DNA of 64,000 nucleotides from Zoogloea sp041914405 (GCF_041914405.1 NZ_JAYSDK010000019.1:33955-97954), one strand, 5' to 3'. Counted from the first letter of the stretch, positions 1-9,002 are shown. Notes: generated from the sequence alone by a model not told the origin. Numbers and translations are program-made.

Positions 1-1
1 C

Positions 2-571
2 GATCCGGTCGCCCTCGCCAAGGCCTGGTCCCGGGCGGCGAGCCGCACCGTCGAGCTGCTGCGCGAGGGCCGCGACCTGGTCTTCCTCGTCGAAGGCGAC
101 GCCTCCACCTTCGCCACCTTCGGCCACCTGGCCCGCGTAGTGCGCGAGCTGGCGCCGGACGTCGAAGTGGAAACGATTCCCGGCGTCAGCTCCTTCGCCG
201 CCGCCGCAGCCGGCACCGGCCTGTCCCTCGCCGAGGAGGACGAGACCTTCGCGGTGATCCCCGCCGCCTACGGCGTGCCGGTGGTCGAGCGCCTGCTCGA
301 CGAGTTCGACACCCTGGTGCTGCTGAAGGTCAAGCCGCTGCTCGACGAGATCCTCGACCTGCTGACCCGCCGCGGCCTGCTCGCCACCAGCTGCTTCATC
401 GAGAAAGTCGGTTCGCCGGAGGAACGCATCGTCCGCAACGTGGCCAGCCTGGCCGGGCAGAAAGTGAATTACCTGTCCCTGATGCTGGTGCAGAACCCCA
501 AGCGGGTCCGCGGCGAACTGCGGAGAGGCTGCCGCAAGCACGCGCCGGCTATGGCCTCGGTGGAGGGCTGA
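2..571 (+). CDS. cobI: Precorrin-2 C20-methyltransferase, 5'-truncated by window edge
   Basis: This is the C-terminal part (about 189 residues) of a class III tetrapyrrole methyltransferase; the frame is open from base 2, so the start lies outside the window. The enzyme transfers a methyl group from SAM to C20 of precorrin-2 in corrin ring synthesis. Seen directly: an EGDASTFATFGHL segment matching the conserved GDP/GDxxxY-type loop, IPGVSSFAAAAA, and the YLSLMLVQ ending typical of CobI/CbiL. The order cobI, cbiG, cobE, cobJ supports the call. The C-terminus runs toward an assembly gap, but the stop at 569-571 is before the degraded sequence. CbiL (cobalt-precorrin-2 version) cannot be separated from CobI by eye. 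Confidence 0.85.
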   Translation, partial: DPVALAKAWSRAASRTVELLREGRDLVFLVEGDASTFATFGHLARVVRELAPDVEVETIPGVSSFAAAAAGTGLSLAEEDETFAVIPAAYGVPVVERLLDEFDTLVLLKVKPLLDEILDLLTRRGLLATSCFIEKVGSPEERIVRNVASLAGQKVNYLSLMLVQNPKRVRGELRRGCRKHAPAMASVEG

Positions 572-605
572 GTTTCCCCTTCTCCTTCTCGGTCTCTTTG
601 TAGAT

Positions 606-929
606 CCCTTTGTGGGGGGGGGGGGGGGGGGGGGGGGGCGGGGGGGGGGGCCGGGGCGCGCGGCGGGGGGGGGGCGGGGGGGGGGCGGGGGCGGGGGGGG
701 GGGGCGGGGCGGGGGGGGGGGGGGGGGGGGGNNNNNNNNNNCCCCCTTCACGTTGGGGGTCTTTTTGTTGAGCCGTTTGGGGGGGCGATTTCTTGCGCCC
801 ATCGGGTGTTCCAACACCACCGGGGGGTATTTATTTCCCCCCCACAGACAGCCCCCACAGACAGCCCCCACAGCCCCCCCAAAAAACCAAGCACCTCACA
901 CAAAACACGCTCCAACGGAAACCCCCAGC
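606..929. other. Assembly gap (10 N at 732-741) in unreliable G/C homopolymer sequence
   Basis: Bases from about 613 to 731 are almost pure G with scattered C, then come ten N, then C-rich sequence with a CCCCCACAGACAG-like tandem unit near 840-885. An open frame crossing this stretch codes only for poly-Gly/Arg and is an artefact. The edges (GTGGGGG on the left, CCCCCACAG on the right) look like the ends of the REP-like repeat found elsewhere in the window, so the gap may sit on one of those repeats. No gene is supported here. Confidence 0.85.
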
Positions 930-1700
930 ATGTCCCAGCACCTGCCCTTCCCCACCAGCCGCATTGCGGTCGTTTCCATCACCCGCCACGGCATTGCGCT
1001 GGCTGGCCGTGTGGTCGCCGCGCTGCCCGGTGCGCGCCTGTTCGCGCCCGAGAAATTCGCCACAGAGGCCGAAGCTGCCGCGCCGGGCGCCGCCGCCTGC
1101 TACGCCGGCAAGACCGGGGAGCAGATCCCCATCCTGTTCTCCAACTTCGACGGCATCGTCGCGATCGTCTCCCTCGGCGCGATGGTGCGGCTGGTCGCCC
1201 CCTACCTGGTCAAGAAGGAATCCGACCCCGGCGTGGTGGTCATCGACGAGGCCGGGCGCTTCGTGATCCCGATGCTGTCCGGCCACCTGGGCGGCGCCAA
1301 CGCGCTGGCCGGCACCATTGCCAGCGCGCTGGACGCCACGCCGGTACTCACCACGGCGTCCGACGCGCGCCAGACCCTGGCCGTCGATCTGCTCGGCCGC
1401 GAACTCGGATGGACCTTCGAAGCCAGCCACGACGAGGTCGTGCGGGCCAGCGCCGCGGTGGTGAACGACGAACTGGTGGCCGTCGTGCAGGAAGCCGGCA
1501 GCCCTGACTGGTGGCAACGTCACGCCAACGGCCGCAGCGGACCGCTGCCAGGCAACCTGGTGCCCTTCGCGCGCCTGGAGGACGTGGAACCCGAGCGCTT
1601 CGGCGCCGTGCTGTGGATCAGCCACCGGGACGAACCGGCGGAACTGGCGCCGCGCCTGGCCGGCAAGCGCGTCATCTACCGCCCGCCGGTAACCCAATGA
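930..1700 (+). CDS. cbiG: Cobalamin biosynthesis protein CbiG (N-terminal and middle domains)
   Basis: A 256-residue protein with the CbiG N-terminal and middle domains (for example IAVVSITRHGIALAGRVV near the start and a SLGAMVRLVAPYL segment). CbiG opens the delta-lactone ring of cobalt-precorrin-5A and releases acetaldehyde in the oxygen-independent corrin route. The C-terminal CbiG/CobE domain is missing and is encoded by the next gene, so the family's full-length protein is split into two genes here. The ATG at 930 was chosen because the open frame further upstream only translates low-complexity gap sequence. The stop overlaps the next start (ATGA at 1697-1700), implying translational coupling. 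Confidence 0.85.
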   Translation: MSQHLPFPTSRIAVVSITRHGIALAGRVVAALPGARLFAPEKFATEAEAAAPGAAACYAGKTGEQIPILFSNFDGIVAIVSLGAMVRLVAPYLVKKESDPGVVVIDEAGRFVIPMLSGHLGGANALAGTIASALDATPVLTTASDARQTLAVDLLGRELGWTFEASHDEVVRASAAVVNDELVAVVQEAGSPDWWQRHANGRSGPLPGNLVPFARLEDVEPERFGAVLWISHRDEPAELAPRLAGKRVIYRPPVTQ

Positions 1701-2104
1701 GCCCGCGCCAGCCCCTTGCCCTCGGCATCGGCTGCGACCGCGGCACGCCGGCGGCCAGCCTGGCCTGGGTCGTCGTCGAGGCGCTGGCCCTGTGCGGCGC
1801 CACGCTGCAGGACGTGGTCGCCGTCGCCAGCATCGATCTGAAGGCCGACGAACCGGGCCTGCAGGAATTCGCCCACTGGCAGGGCTGGCACATCACCTTC
1901 TACCCGGCCGCCGCGCTGGCCGGGATCGAAGTCCCCAACCCATCGGAAACCGTCCGCAAATACACCGGCACGCCGTCCGTCTCGGAAGCCGCCGCGCTGC
2001 TGGCGGCCGGCACCGACATGCGCCAGTTGCTCGTCGAAAAACACAAATACCGCGGCCCCGACGGCCGTAACGCCACCGTCTCCATCGCGAGGATTCCCCA
2101 ATGA
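1697..2104 (+). CDS. cobE: CbiG C-terminal domain / CobE-like protein
   Basis: A 135-residue stand-alone CobE/CbiG_C domain, seen from the LALGIGCDRGTPAASL opening, the SIDLKADEPGLQEFA middle and the PSVSEAAALLAA motif. CobE-type proteins take part in corrin ring synthesis around ring contraction and hydrolysis of precorrin-5; the exact role of the free-standing form is less settled than that of CbiG. It overlaps cbiG by ATGA and its own stop overlaps the cobJ start (2101-2104) in the same way, so cbiG, cobE and cobJ are translated as a unit and the two CbiG parts probably act together. Confidence 0.8.
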   Translation: MSPRQPLALGIGCDRGTPAASLAWVVVEALALCGATLQDVVAVASIDLKADEPGLQEFAHWQGWHITFYPAAALAGIEVPNPSETVRKYTGTPSVSEAAALLAAGTDMRQLLVEKHKYRGPDGRNATVSIARIPQ

Positions 2105-3087
2105 ACGACATCGCCTCCGCCGCCCCGCGCGGCAAGATCATGCTGGTCGGCCTCGGCCCGGGCAGCCACGAGCACCTCACCGCCCGCGCCCGCGCTGCCA
2201 TCGCCGAAGCCGACACGGTGATCGGCTACGTCACCTACATCCGCCTGGTGGCCGACCTGCTGGAGGGCAAGGAAGTCATCAAGAAGTCGATGACCGAGGA
2301 GCTCGACCGGGCCATCGAGTCCCTCGACCGTGCCCGCCAGGGCAAGAAGGTGGCGCTCATCTCGTCCGGCGACGCCGGCGTGTACGGCATGGCGGGGCCG
2401 ACCTTCGAGGTGCTGTTCCAGGCCGGATGGACGCCGGATTCGGACATCGAGGTGGAGATCATCCCCGGTGCGTCGGCCCTCAACACCTGCGCGGCGCTGG
2501 TCGGCGCACCGCTGACCCACGACTTCTGCGCGATCTCCCTGTCCGACCTGCTGACCCCGTGGCCGACCATCGCCCGCCGCCTGGAGGCGGTAGCCGCCTC
2601 CGACTTCGTGGTGGCACTCTACAATCCCAAGAGCGGACGCCGCACCCGCCAGATCGTCGAAGCCCGCCGCCTGTTCCTGCGCCACCGCCGGCCGGATACG
2701 CCGGTGGCCATCGTCAAGTCGGCCTACCGCCCCAAGCAACGCATCGAATTCACCACCCTCGAGAAAATGACCGACTGCGACATCGGCATGCTGTCCACCG
2801 TGCTGATCGGCAACTCCAACACCTTCGTCAAGCACGGCCTGATGGTCACGCCGCGGGGCTACGCCAACAAGTACGACGTGGACAGCGGCAGCACCCGCAA
2901 CGGCGAGAAGGCCGGCCGCTCCCTGTCCACCGGCCTCGACGGCTGGCTGGCCGCCATCCACGGCAGCACGCTGTCCGCAGCCGAACTGGCGCGGGAATAC
3001 CGTCTGCCCGAGGACTACATCGCCGAGTTGCTGGCTGAGCCTTTCGAGGACGACAGCGCGGCCCCCGCCGAGGAGGCCGAGGCGTGA
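2101..3087 (+). CDS. cobJ: Precorrin-3B C17-methyltransferase
   Basis: A 328-residue SAM-dependent tetrapyrrole methyltransferase that methylates C17 and drives ring contraction. Visible motifs are VGLGPGSHEHLT near residue 15, SSGDAGVYGMAGPTFEVLF near 85, and IPGASALNTCAALVGAPL then DLLTPW, all typical of CobJ/CbiH. The methyltransferase fold should end near residue 250; about 75 further residues form a C-terminal extension with an acidic, alanine-rich tail (DDSAAPAEEAEA) of unknown role. It overlaps cobE by ATGA and the next gene by GTGA (3084-3087). Confidence 0.9.
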   Translation: MNDIASAAPRGKIMLVGLGPGSHEHLTARARAAIAEADTVIGYVTYIRLVADLLEGKEVIKKSMTEELDRAIESLDRARQGKKVALISSGDAGVYGMAGPTFEVLFQAGWTPDSDIEVEIIPGASALNTCAALVGAPLTHDFCAISLSDLLTPWPTIARRLEAVAASDFVVALYNPKSGRRTRQIVEARRLFLRHRRPDTPVAIVKSAYRPKQRIEFTTLEKMTDCDIGMLSTVLIGNSNTFVKHGLMVTPRGYANKYDVDSGSTRNGEKAGRSLSTGLDGWLAAIHGSTLSAAELAREYRLPEDYIAELLAEPFEDDSAAPAEEAEA

Positions 3088-3425
3088 GCGAGCCCATCAA
3101 GCCGAAGATCGGCGGCTACCGCCGCCACCTGCTGGTGTGCACCGGCCCGCGCTGCACCGCCGACGGCCAGTCGCAGGCGCTGTTCGACAGCCTCGGTGCC
3201 AAGTTCAAGGCGGCCGGGCTCGATGCCGGCGAGCTGCGCGTCAAGCGCACCCGCGCGGCCTGCTTCGCCGCCTGCAAGGGCGGCCCGATCCTGTGCGTGC
3301 AGCCGGACGGCACCTGGTACTACGGCGTCACGGACGCGGTGATGGACCGCATCGTCAACGAGCATCTGGTCGGCGGCCAACCGGTGGCCGAGCACGTCTT
3401 CCACCAGGCCGGCGAGCCGGATTAA
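3084..3425 (+). CDS. Small thioredoxin-like 2Fe-2S ferredoxin of the cobalamin cluster
   Basis: A 113-residue protein beginning with GTG inside the cobJ stop (GTGA). It has the CTGPRC pair near residue 19-24 and a second pair in CFAACKGGPILCV near residues 56-68, the spacing of thioredoxin-like 2Fe-2S ferredoxins. Similar small ferredoxins often sit in cob/cbi operons, where an electron-transfer role (for example cobalt reduction or ring chemistry) is suspected but not established. Its position, fused by overlap to cobJ, makes a corrin-pathway role likely. Confidence 0.75.
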   Translation: MSEPIKPKIGGYRRHLLVCTGPRCTADGQSQALFDSLGAKFKAAGLDAGELRVKRTRAACFAACKGGPILCVQPDGTWYYGVTDAVMDRIVNEHLVGGQPVAEHVFHQAGEPD

Positions 3426-3438
3426 ACACCACGCACCG

Positions 3439-4893
3439 ATGTCCGCACGTTTCTCCCGCCTCCTGCATATTTTCCACCGCTGGCTCGGCATCAGTGCCGG
3501 CCTGCTGGTGCTGGGCTGGTTCGTGTCCGGCCTGGTGATGCTGTACTCACCCTTTCCGCGCCTGACGGTGGATGAGCGGGTGCAGCATCTGGAAGTCCTG
3601 CACGGCGAGGCAGTGCAGATCAGCCCCGCCGAGGCGGCCACCCAATGCCCCGGCACGCCGCGCGGCGTGCGCCTGGCCATGCTCGGCGAGCGTCCGGTCT
3701 ATCACTTCAGCGGCGGCAAACCGGCCTGCAGCGTGTGGGCCGACGACGGCCGCTGGGTCGGCCCGGTGTCTGCCGAGATGGCCCTGGAGGCAGCCCGGCG
3801 TTTCCTGCCTGGCGTAACGCTGACAGAGCCGGAACGCATCGAGCGCGACCAGTGGAGCGTGTACAGCAGCTACAACGCCCACCGCCCGCTGTACCGCATC
3901 GCGGCTGACGACGCGGCCGGCACGGTGCTCTACGTATCGTCGAAGAGCGGCGAGGTGCTGGCCGACACCAACCGCCGCGAGCGCCTGCTCGGCTGGCTGG
4001 GCAGCGTGCCCCACTGGATCTACTTCACCCCGCTGCGCGGCGACGACCTGGGCACCTGGCGCGTGCTGGTGTTGTGGCTACCACCCATCGCGCTGCTGAC
4101 CGCCGTCGCCGGCCTGGCGCTGGGCATCCAGCGTGTGCGTGTGCGACAACGTTACCCGCGCGGCCAGATCACGCCCTACCACGGCTGGAAACGCTGGCAC
4201 CATCTGGCCGGGCTGGCCGTCGGCGGCTTCGCCGTCACCTGGCTGCTGTCCGGCTGGCTGTCCAACCATCCCTTCGGCTTGTTGGAGATGAGCAGCCCGC
4301 CACCCGGCAGCGCTCAGCGCCTGGCCGGCGGCCCTTTCCGCCCGTCTGCCGACGTCGCCCTGCTGCGCCGCCAGCTGGCCCAGGTGCCGGATGCCCGCGA
4401 AGCCGAGTGGTATCGCTTCGGCGGCCGGAACTACCTCGAAGTACGCACGCCGGCGGGGCCCCGCCGGCTGAACGATCAGGCTCATGCCGCCGCACCCATC
4501 GACGTGCCCACTCTCTCCGCCGCCATCGAAGCCATCGAACACCGGCCAGTGGCCCAGGCCGAGCTGATCGACCACGAAGACCTCTACCACTACGGCCGCA
4601 ACAGCCCTGCGGTGCTGCCGGCCGTGCGCATCCGCCTGGCCGCCCCCCAGGACACCACCTGGTATCTGGACCCGGCGACCGGCCGCATCCTGCAGCGCAT
4701 CGACGCTGCCAACCGCTGGCACCGCTGGGTCTTCAACGCCCTGCACCGCCTCGACTTTCCACCCCTCGCCAGCCTGCCCGGGCTGCGGGAGGGGCTGATC
4801 ACCCTGCTCTGCCTGCTCGGCGCCTGCCTGGCCGGCAGTGGCTGTGTCATCGGCTGGCGCCGGCTGTTCCGCCGGCGTCCGCCCCCCGCCTAG
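3439..4893 (+). CDS. PepSY-associated transmembrane protein
   Basis: A 484-residue inner-membrane protein. Helices are visible near residues 13-38 (GISAGLLVLGWFVSGLVML), 205-230, 258-280 and 445-470, with a large periplasmic loop between the first two and another between the third and fourth. PepSY_TM proteins commonly neighbour TonB-dependent receptors and are thought to reduce or handle imported metal complexes. Here the gene lies 13 bases after the ferredoxin and just before a TonB receptor, so the three may form a metal-uptake end of the cobalamin operon, cobalt being the obvious guess. The substrate is not shown by the sequence. Confidence 0.75.
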   Translation: MSARFSRLLHIFHRWLGISAGLLVLGWFVSGLVMLYSPFPRLTVDERVQHLEVLHGEAVQISPAEAATQCPGTPRGVRLAMLGERPVYHFSGGKPACSVWADDGRWVGPVSAEMALEAARRFLPGVTLTEPERIERDQWSVYSSYNAHRPLYRIAADDAAGTVLYVSSKSGEVLADTNRRERLLGWLGSVPHWIYFTPLRGDDLGTWRVLVLWLPPIALLTAVAGLALGIQRVRVRQRYPRGQITPYHGWKRWHHLAGLAVGGFAVTWLLSGWLSNHPFGLLEMSSPPPGSAQRLAGGPFRPSADVALLRRQLAQVPDAREAEWYRFGGRNYLEVRTPAGPRRLNDQAHAAAPIDVPTLSAAIEAIEHRPVAQAELIDHEDLYHYGRNSPAVLPAVRIRLAAPQDTTWYLDPATGRILQRIDAANRWHRWVFNALHRLDFPPLASLPGLREGLITLLCLLGACLAGSGCVIGWRRLFRRRPPPA

Positions 4894-4912
4894 CCACCTC
4901 AAGGAAACCTCC

Positions 4913-7027
4913 ATGAAGAAGCTTTTCGCTCGCCCCTCCCGGGGGGCGCTGGCCCTGCTCGTCTCCAGCATTGGCACCACCGCCCACGGCGCCGGCATTC
5001 CGACGCTGCAGGAAGTCACGGTCAGCACCAGCAAACAGGACCTGATCGGCGTCGCCGACTCGGCCACCGAAGGCACGGTGACCGCCGCCCAGTTGCGCAA
5101 CCGCCCGCTGCTGCGCCCGGCCGAGGCGCTGGAGACGGTGCCCGGAATGATCGTCACCCAGCACTCCGGCGACGGCAAGGCCAACCAGTACTTCCTGCGC
5201 GGCTTCAACCTCGACCATGGCAGCGACTTCGCCACCAGCCTGCTCGGCATGCCGGTCAACATGGCCAGCCACGCCCACGGCCAGGGCTACATGGACCTCA
5301 ACTTCCTGATCCCGGAGCTGGTCCAAGGCATTGCCTACCGCAAGGGCCCCAACGCCGCCGAGGATGGCGACTTCGCCACCACCGGCTCGGCGCTCATCGA
5401 CTACCGGCGCAAGCTGGACGGCAACTTCGTGGACCTCGGCCTCGGCCAGAACGGCTACCAGCGCATCCTCGCCGCCGGCAGCCGGGCCCTCGGCGCGCCG
5501 GACAGCGGCGACAGCCGCCAGCTGCTGGCCGCCGTCGAGCTGATGGGCAACGACGGCCCGTGGGAGCAGCCCGAGAACCTGGTGCGCCGCAACGCCGTGC
5601 TGCGCCTGTCGGACGGCACCTCCGCCCACGGCTACGCAATCACCGCGATGGCCTACTCGGCGGCGTGGACAGCCACCGAGCACGTGCCGCAGCGAGCCAT
5701 CACCCGCGGCGAGATCGGCCGCTACGGCGCCCTGTCTGCGCGCGACGGCGGACGCACGCACCGCCACAGCCTGTCGGCCGAATGGGGCCGCCTCGGCGAG
5801 GCCACCGCCAGCAAGGCCAACGCCTACGTGATCGACTACGGCCTCAACCTGTTCTCCGCCCCGTCCGGCTACATCAATGGCCTTCAAGGCGACCAGCACG
5901 AGCAGGCCGACCGCCGCTTCATCTGGGGCGGTGACGGCCGCCACGCGTGGTTCCTCGGCCCGGCGTGGCGTGATACCGAACTGGCGGTGGGCGCCCACCT
6001 GCGTCAGGACCGCATCGGCAAGGTCGGCCTGTATTCCACCGTGGATCGGGCCCGCACGGCCACCGTGCGCGAGGACCGCATCACCGAGACCAGCCTCGGC
6101 GTCTTTGCCGAAGCCCGCACCCAATGGACGCGCTGGCTGCGCAGCACCGCGGCGCTGCGCCGCGACGAACTGCGCGCCGACGTCACGCCCCTTGGCGGCC
6201 CCTACAACATGGACAACCGCGGCCACGCCCGCGCAGGGCAAACCAGTCCGAAAGTCGGTTTCATCTTCGGCCCCTTCAACCTGGCCGGTGCCACCGAGTT
6301 CTACGCCAACTGGGGCCACGGCTTCCACAGCAACGACGCCCGCGGCGCCACCAGCCGCACCAACCCGGCCGACGGCAGTGCGCTCGAGCGGGTGCCGCTG
6401 ATCGTCAAGGCCAAGGGCTCGGAAATCGGACTGCGCGCCGCGCCGCTGCCGGGCTGGAACACCAGCATATCGATGTGGCAGATGAACCTGGCGTCCGAGC
6501 TGGTCTTCATCGGCGACGAGGGCATCACCGAGCCCAAGGGCGCGTCGCGCCGCCACGGCCTGGAGTGGGCCAACTACATCACCCCGACGGACGGCCTCAT
6601 CATCGACGCCGACCTGGCCCTGTCCAAGGCCCGCTTCAAGGACGCCGCAGCCGGCGCCGACCGGGTGCCCAACGCGATCCCCGTCACCGCCTCGGTCGGT
6701 GTCGCGGTGGACCGCGGCGGTCCCTGGCACGGCGGCCTGCGCCTGCGCTACCTGGGCGCCTACCCGCTGGAAGAGACCGGCGAACACAAGTCCACGCCCT
6801 TCTGGACCGCCAACCTCAAGCTCGCCTACCGCGCCTCGGCCCGCGTGCAGTTCAGCATGGATGTGCTCAACCTGTTCAACCGCCACGCCAACGACATCGA
6901 GTACTGGGGCGGCGCCTGCACGCGCAGTGAAACGCTGGGCGGCAGCTGCAACGGCGGCATCGACGGGCGCCTGGTCCATCCGCTCGAGCCGCGCAGCCTC
7001 CGTCTTGGCCTGCGCATCGGCTTCTGA
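4913..7027 (+). CDS. TonB-dependent outer membrane receptor
   Basis: A 704-residue protein with a signal peptide (MKKLFARPSRGALALLVSS, cleavage probably after the first HGA), a plug domain beginning with a TonB-box-like LQEVTVST segment, GMIVTQHSGDGKANQYFLRGFN in two parts typical of the plug, and a C-terminal barrel ending in F (LRLGLRIGF). The start at 4913 follows AAGGAA at 4901-4906; a longer in-frame extension reading back into the PepSY gene is rejected. The gene lies 19 bases downstream of the PepSY gene. It takes up a large ligand with TonB energy; corrinoid, cobalt chelate or siderophore are all possible, with context favouring a cobalt or corrinoid link. Confidence 0.85.
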   Translation: MKKLFARPSRGALALLVSSIGTTAHGAGIPTLQEVTVSTSKQDLIGVADSATEGTVTAAQLRNRPLLRPAEALETVPGMIVTQHSGDGKANQYFLRGFNLDHGSDFATSLLGMPVNMASHAHGQGYMDLNFLIPELVQGIAYRKGPNAAEDGDFATTGSALIDYRRKLDGNFVDLGLGQNGYQRILAAGSRALGAPDSGDSRQLLAAVELMGNDGPWEQPENLVRRNAVLRLSDGTSAHGYAITAMAYSAAWTATEHVPQRAITRGEIGRYGALSARDGGRTHRHSLSAEWGRLGEATASKANAYVIDYGLNLFSAPSGYINGLQGDQHEQADRRFIWGGDGRHAWFLGPAWRDTELAVGAHLRQDRIGKVGLYSTVDRARTATVREDRITETSLGVFAEARTQWTRWLRSTAALRRDELRADVTPLGGPYNMDNRGHARAGQTSPKVGFIFGPFNLAGATEFYANWGHGFHSNDARGATSRTNPADGSALERVPLIVKAKGSEIGLRAAPLPGWNTSISMWQMNLASELVFIGDEGITEPKGASRRHGLEWANYITPTDGLIIDADLALSKARFKDAAAGADRVPNAIPVTASVGVAVDRGGPWHGGLRLRYLGAYPLEETGEHKSTPFWTANLKLAYRASARVQFSMDVLNLFNRHANDIEYWGGACTRSETLGGSCNGGIDGRLVHPLEPRSLRLGLRIGF

Positions 7028-7132
7028 TGCCGGCACATGCCATTCCGCCCTCTGCGAATTGACATCTGGCATGGCATAAAACGTATCAATACGATCTGAA
7101 TCGAGTTCGTAGCGCATCCATAAGCATTCTGC

Positions 7133-7231
7133 CCGACCAGAATCGGATTCTCGGTCGGCAGAACCGTTATCTCATCCCCCGGAGTTCAATATTGCCGGGC
7201 GAACATTCGATGTGCACGCGGCAATATTGAA
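7133..7231. repeat. Two adjacent inverted repeats in the gene-free stretch before the GGDEF gene
   Basis: The 400-base stretch 7028-7427 has no gene. It holds a near-perfect palindrome at 7133-7158 (CCGACCAGAATC against GATTCTCGGTCGG, one unpaired C) and a perfect 13-bp inverted repeat at 7185-7197 / 7219-7231 (TTCAATATTGCCG and its complement) with a 21-base loop. Neither is followed by a T tract, so they are not plain terminators. They could be operator sites or a structured RNA leader of the diguanylate cyclase, or 3' structure of the receptor mRNA. Nothing else is recognisable in the stretch. Confidence 0.6.
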
Positions 7232-7427
7232 TGCGCCCCCGATATGCCGATAAAGCCGGCAGGCATAAGCACGCCGCCGTCGCGACAGCGTCCGCGGCCG
7301 CCATCGCCTCCTGTGCGTGACACAGCAGGCTTGAACGCAGCAAGACGATGGAGGATCCTTGATCTGTCGCCCGCCAATGGACGGCACATAACAACAACAG
7401 CACGATACGTACTTTCGAGGAGCCGAG

Positions 7428-9002
7428 ATGGGCACTGCCCTGGAGACGCTTCTCCATTACTTCGGACGCATCATCCTGCCCGGCCTGCTCGCGCTGGGCC
7501 TTGCCGGGCTGGCCCACGGCGAGGAGCCGTCGCAGGTCTTTCACGTCGGCATCACCTCCTTCCGCGACAAGTCGGTGACGCTGCGGGAATGGAGCCCGAC
7601 CATGGACTACCTGGCGGGCAAGATCCCCGGCAGCCGCTTCGTGGCCGTGCCGATGAACCTGCACGAGTTCGAGGCGGCCGTCAGCCGGCACGAGATCGAC
7701 TTCGTCATCACCAATCCCGAACACTACATCCTGCTCGAGACGGTCCATGGGGTTTCCCGCGTCGCCACCCTGGTCAAGCGCGACAACGGCGTCCTCGTCA
7801 ATCAGTTCGGCGGGGTGATCTTCACGCGCGCCGACCGCGACGACATCCGCGACCTGGGCGACGTGAAAGGCAAGCGGATCGCCTCGGTGGACCGCAGCTC
7901 CTTCGCCGCCTTCCTGCTGCAATACGACTTGCTGAAAGAGCACGATGTGGACGTCGACCGCGACTGCCACGTGGATTTCCTCGGCTTTCCCCAGGACCTC
8001 AGCGTCCGCGCCGTGCTCGACGGGCGCGCCGACGTGGGCTTCGTGCGCAGCAGCGTGCTCGAAGCGATGGCCCGCGAAGGCAAGATCGACCTGGCGCAGG
8101 TCCGGATCCTGCATCCCTCCCACGCCGGTGGCTTCCCCTTCCTGATCTCCACCGGCCTGTTCCCGGAATGGCCCTTCGCCGCCGCACCGCAAGTGCCCAT
8201 CGACATCCGCAACCAGGTCGCCGCCGCGCTGCTAACGATGCCGCCGGATGCCCCCGCCGCCCGCAGCGCACGCTACTACCGCTGGTCGACGCCGGTGGAA
8301 TACCTGAGCGTGCAGAACCTGATGCGCCGGCATCACATCTATCCCTACGACAAGGTAGACAGCATCGCCCTCAAGGATCTCGTACAGCGCTACGCCGCCC
8401 AGGTGCTGATCGCCACCCTGTCCGTCCTGCTGCTGATGGCCACCCTGTACCTGCGCGCCCGCCGCCTGAACAAGGCCCTCATCCAGTCCCGCCAGCAGCT
8501 CGACCACCTGGCCCACTACGACGCCCTCACCGGCCTGCCCAACCGCAACCTCCTGGACTACGACCTTGAGCGGGCGATCATCCACGCCCGACGCACCGGC
8601 GAGGAGTTCGCGGTGTGCCTGCTCGACCTGGATGGCTTCAAGCCGATCAACGACACCTGGGGCCACAAGGTCGGCGACGACGTGCTGCGCGAAGTCGCCC
8701 AGCACATGCAGGCAGTGCTGCGCGGCGAGGACACGGTGGCCCGCTGGGGCGGCGACGAGTTCGTGCTGCTGCTCAAGAGCGTCGCCAACCCGCAGCACCT
8801 GGCCGAGATCGTCGAGCGCATCCTGCGCGCGGTGGACGCCCCCCTCCGCTGCACCGCCGACGCCCGCGTCCGCGCCAGCATCGGTGTCTGCCTCTACCCC
8901 CAGCACGCAACGAGCGCCAAGGAACTCCTGAAACACGCCGACGAGGCGATGTACCGGGCCAAGCAGGCCGGCGGCAACCGCTTCGTGATCCATGGGCGCT
9001 AG
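7428..9002 (+). CDS. Membrane diguanylate cyclase with PhnD-like periplasmic sensor
   Basis: A 524-residue protein with a signal-like N-terminal segment (to about residue 30), a periplasmic substrate-binding domain of the PhnD/PBP2 type (about 35-300; ITSFRDKSVTLREWSPTMDYL and ITNPEHYILLE), one transmembrane helix (about 323-345) and a GGDEF domain (about 360-520). The active-site GGDEF is intact at residues 441-445 and an RGED inhibitory site lies five residues before it, so it should make cyclic di-GMP from GTP with product inhibition. The periplasmic domain probably senses a small ligand such as a phosphonate or phosphate-like anion, but the ligand is unknown. A CGAGGAG ribosome site precedes the ATG, and a strong terminator follows. 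Confidence 0.88.
   Translation: MGTALETLLHYFGRIILPGLLALGLAGLAHGEEPSQVFHVGITSFRDKSVTLREWSPTMDYLAGKIPGSRFVAVPMNLHEFEAAVSRHEIDFVITNPEHYILLETVHGVSRVATLVKRDNGVLVNQFGGVIFTRADRDDIRDLGDVKGKRIASVDRSSFAAFLLQYDLLKEHDVDVDRDCHVDFLGFPQDLSVRAVLDGRADVGFVRSSVLEAMAREGKIDLAQVRILHPSHAGGFPFLISTGLFPEWPFAAAPQVPIDIRNQVAAALLTMPPDAPAARSARYYRWSTPVEYLSVQNLMRRHHIYPYDKVDSIALKDLVQRYAAQVLIATLSVLLLMATLYLRARRLNKALIQSRQQLDHLAHYDALTGLPNRNLLDYDLERAIIHARRTGEEFAVCLLDLDGFKPINDTWGHKVGDDVLREVAQHMQAVLRGEDTVARWGGDEFVLLLKSVANPQHLAEIVERILRAVDAPLRCTADARVRASIGVCLYPQHATSAKELLKHADEAMYRAKQAGGNRFVIHGR

Noticed and set aside
612..929. N-terminal extension of cbiG rich in Gly/Arg
   Set aside because: It translates poly-G around the N run; the real protein begins at 930.
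4847..7117. Minus-strand open frame of 756 codons opposite the TonB receptor
   Set aside because: High-GC shadow frame; the plus-strand protein has signal peptide, plug and barrel features.
7028..7427. Cobalamin riboswitch in the region after the B12 operon
   Set aside because: No B12-box-like sequence is visible, and the region lies downstream of the operon and not at its head.
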